Shown here one piece after another: positions 41,709 through 41,779 of a stretch of DNA of 41,779 bases. The notes under the pieces were generated by a model. The model saw nothing but the letters and a program-made list of their open reading frames with translations, searched no databases and was not told where the DNA came from. Position 1 is the stretch's first letter. Each line of letters starts with the position of its first letter. Source of the DNA: CAYSAD01 sp964428955 (lineage in GTDB: Bacteria; Patescibacteriota; Saccharimonadia; Saccharimonadales; Saccharimonadaceae); the NCBI GenBank assembly GCA_964428955.1, contig CAYSAD010000006.1:1-41779 (forward strand). Direction: 5' to 3'. Position numbers and translations under genes: made by a program.

Positions 41709-41779
41709 ATGTACAAAACCAAAACCGCTTTCACCCTCATTGAACTCCTCATTGTCATCACCGTCATTGCCATCATGGC
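41709..41779 (+). CDS. Type IV prepilin-like protein (N-terminal fragment)
   Basis: Only 23 codons are in the window: MYKTKTAFTLIELLIVITVI. This is the class III prepilin signal with the hydrophobic helix and the +5 Glu. The residue before Phe is Ala, not the usual Gly, of the PilD cleavage site. GGTAGAG lies just before ATG 41709. It implies type IV pilus or pseudopilus genes to the right. Confidence 0.85.
   Translation, partial: MYKTKTAFTLIELLIVITVIAIM

Overview
The window is chromosomal DNA from a small-genome bacterium that uses the standard code (TGA is a stop throughout). My best guess is a Patescibacteria/CPR member near Candidatus Saccharibacteria (TM7). This is inference, from: house-keeping genes scattered among unrelated genes; many genes whose start codon sits 6-8 bases after a -10 box (leaderless mRNA); a type IV prepilin gene with few biosynthetic genes around it; ribosomal protein L1 with a long N-terminal extension; and several small proteins of kinds I associate with CPR genomes. 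No rRNA, CRISPR array, insertion sequence or prophage was seen.

Layout. 1-3.7 kb: a partial S24/LexA-like repressor with a perfect 21-bp palindromic operator and divergent promoters, one driving a short probable RNA, followed by a nucleotide-related group (DHH phosphoesterase, deoxyribosyltransferase-MazG fusion, GGCT-like protein, HD hydrolase). 3.9-9.4 kb: small hypothetical proteins, a P-loop kinase, a YgjP-type metallopeptidase, an orphan sensor histidine kinase and a GT2 glycosyltransferase. 9.4-18.5 kb: the usual secE-nusG-rplK-rplA-rplJ-rplL cluster, here broken into three separately promoted pieces. A FAD-linked dehydrogenase separates rplK from rplA. A thymidylate set (thyA, dcd-like, tmk) plus one unknown gene separates rplA from rplJ. 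The rplJL unit keeps a canonical L10 leader and attenuator, followed by an extra four-segment switch-like array of hairpins.

18.6-27.2 kb: DNA replication and recombination (dnaX, dnaB, ybaB, recR) with a GT-C-like membrane glycosyltransferase, a second DHH protein (NrnA-like) and cysS. A structured, terminator-ended intergenic region lies directly before dnaX, the place where Bacillus keeps its SRP RNA. 27.2-33.2 kb: an AI-2E family permease, a leaderless HxlR regulator, an OmpR/HisKA two-component system, a MacB-like ABC exporter and a Gre factor. 33.2-41.8 kb: a P-type cation ATPase, tRNA-Gln(CTG) with its terminator, membrane proteins, a CDF transporter, an MFS exporter, a secreted two-repeat protein of actinobacterial flavour, a TrmA/RlmD-type RNA methyltransferase and the start of a type IV prepilin.

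The most unusual patterns are: (1) DnaX, RecR and the TrmA/RlmD-like methyltransferase have each lost the cysteines that bind structural Zn or Fe-S in their families, while CysS keeps its zinc ligands; (2) widespread leaderless starts; (3) the operator/repressor/RNA module at the left edge; (4) the L10 leader hairpin array; (5) a thyA gene with foreign codon use; (6) the small secreted repeat protein. All functional names rest on motif recognition by eye, without database searches.
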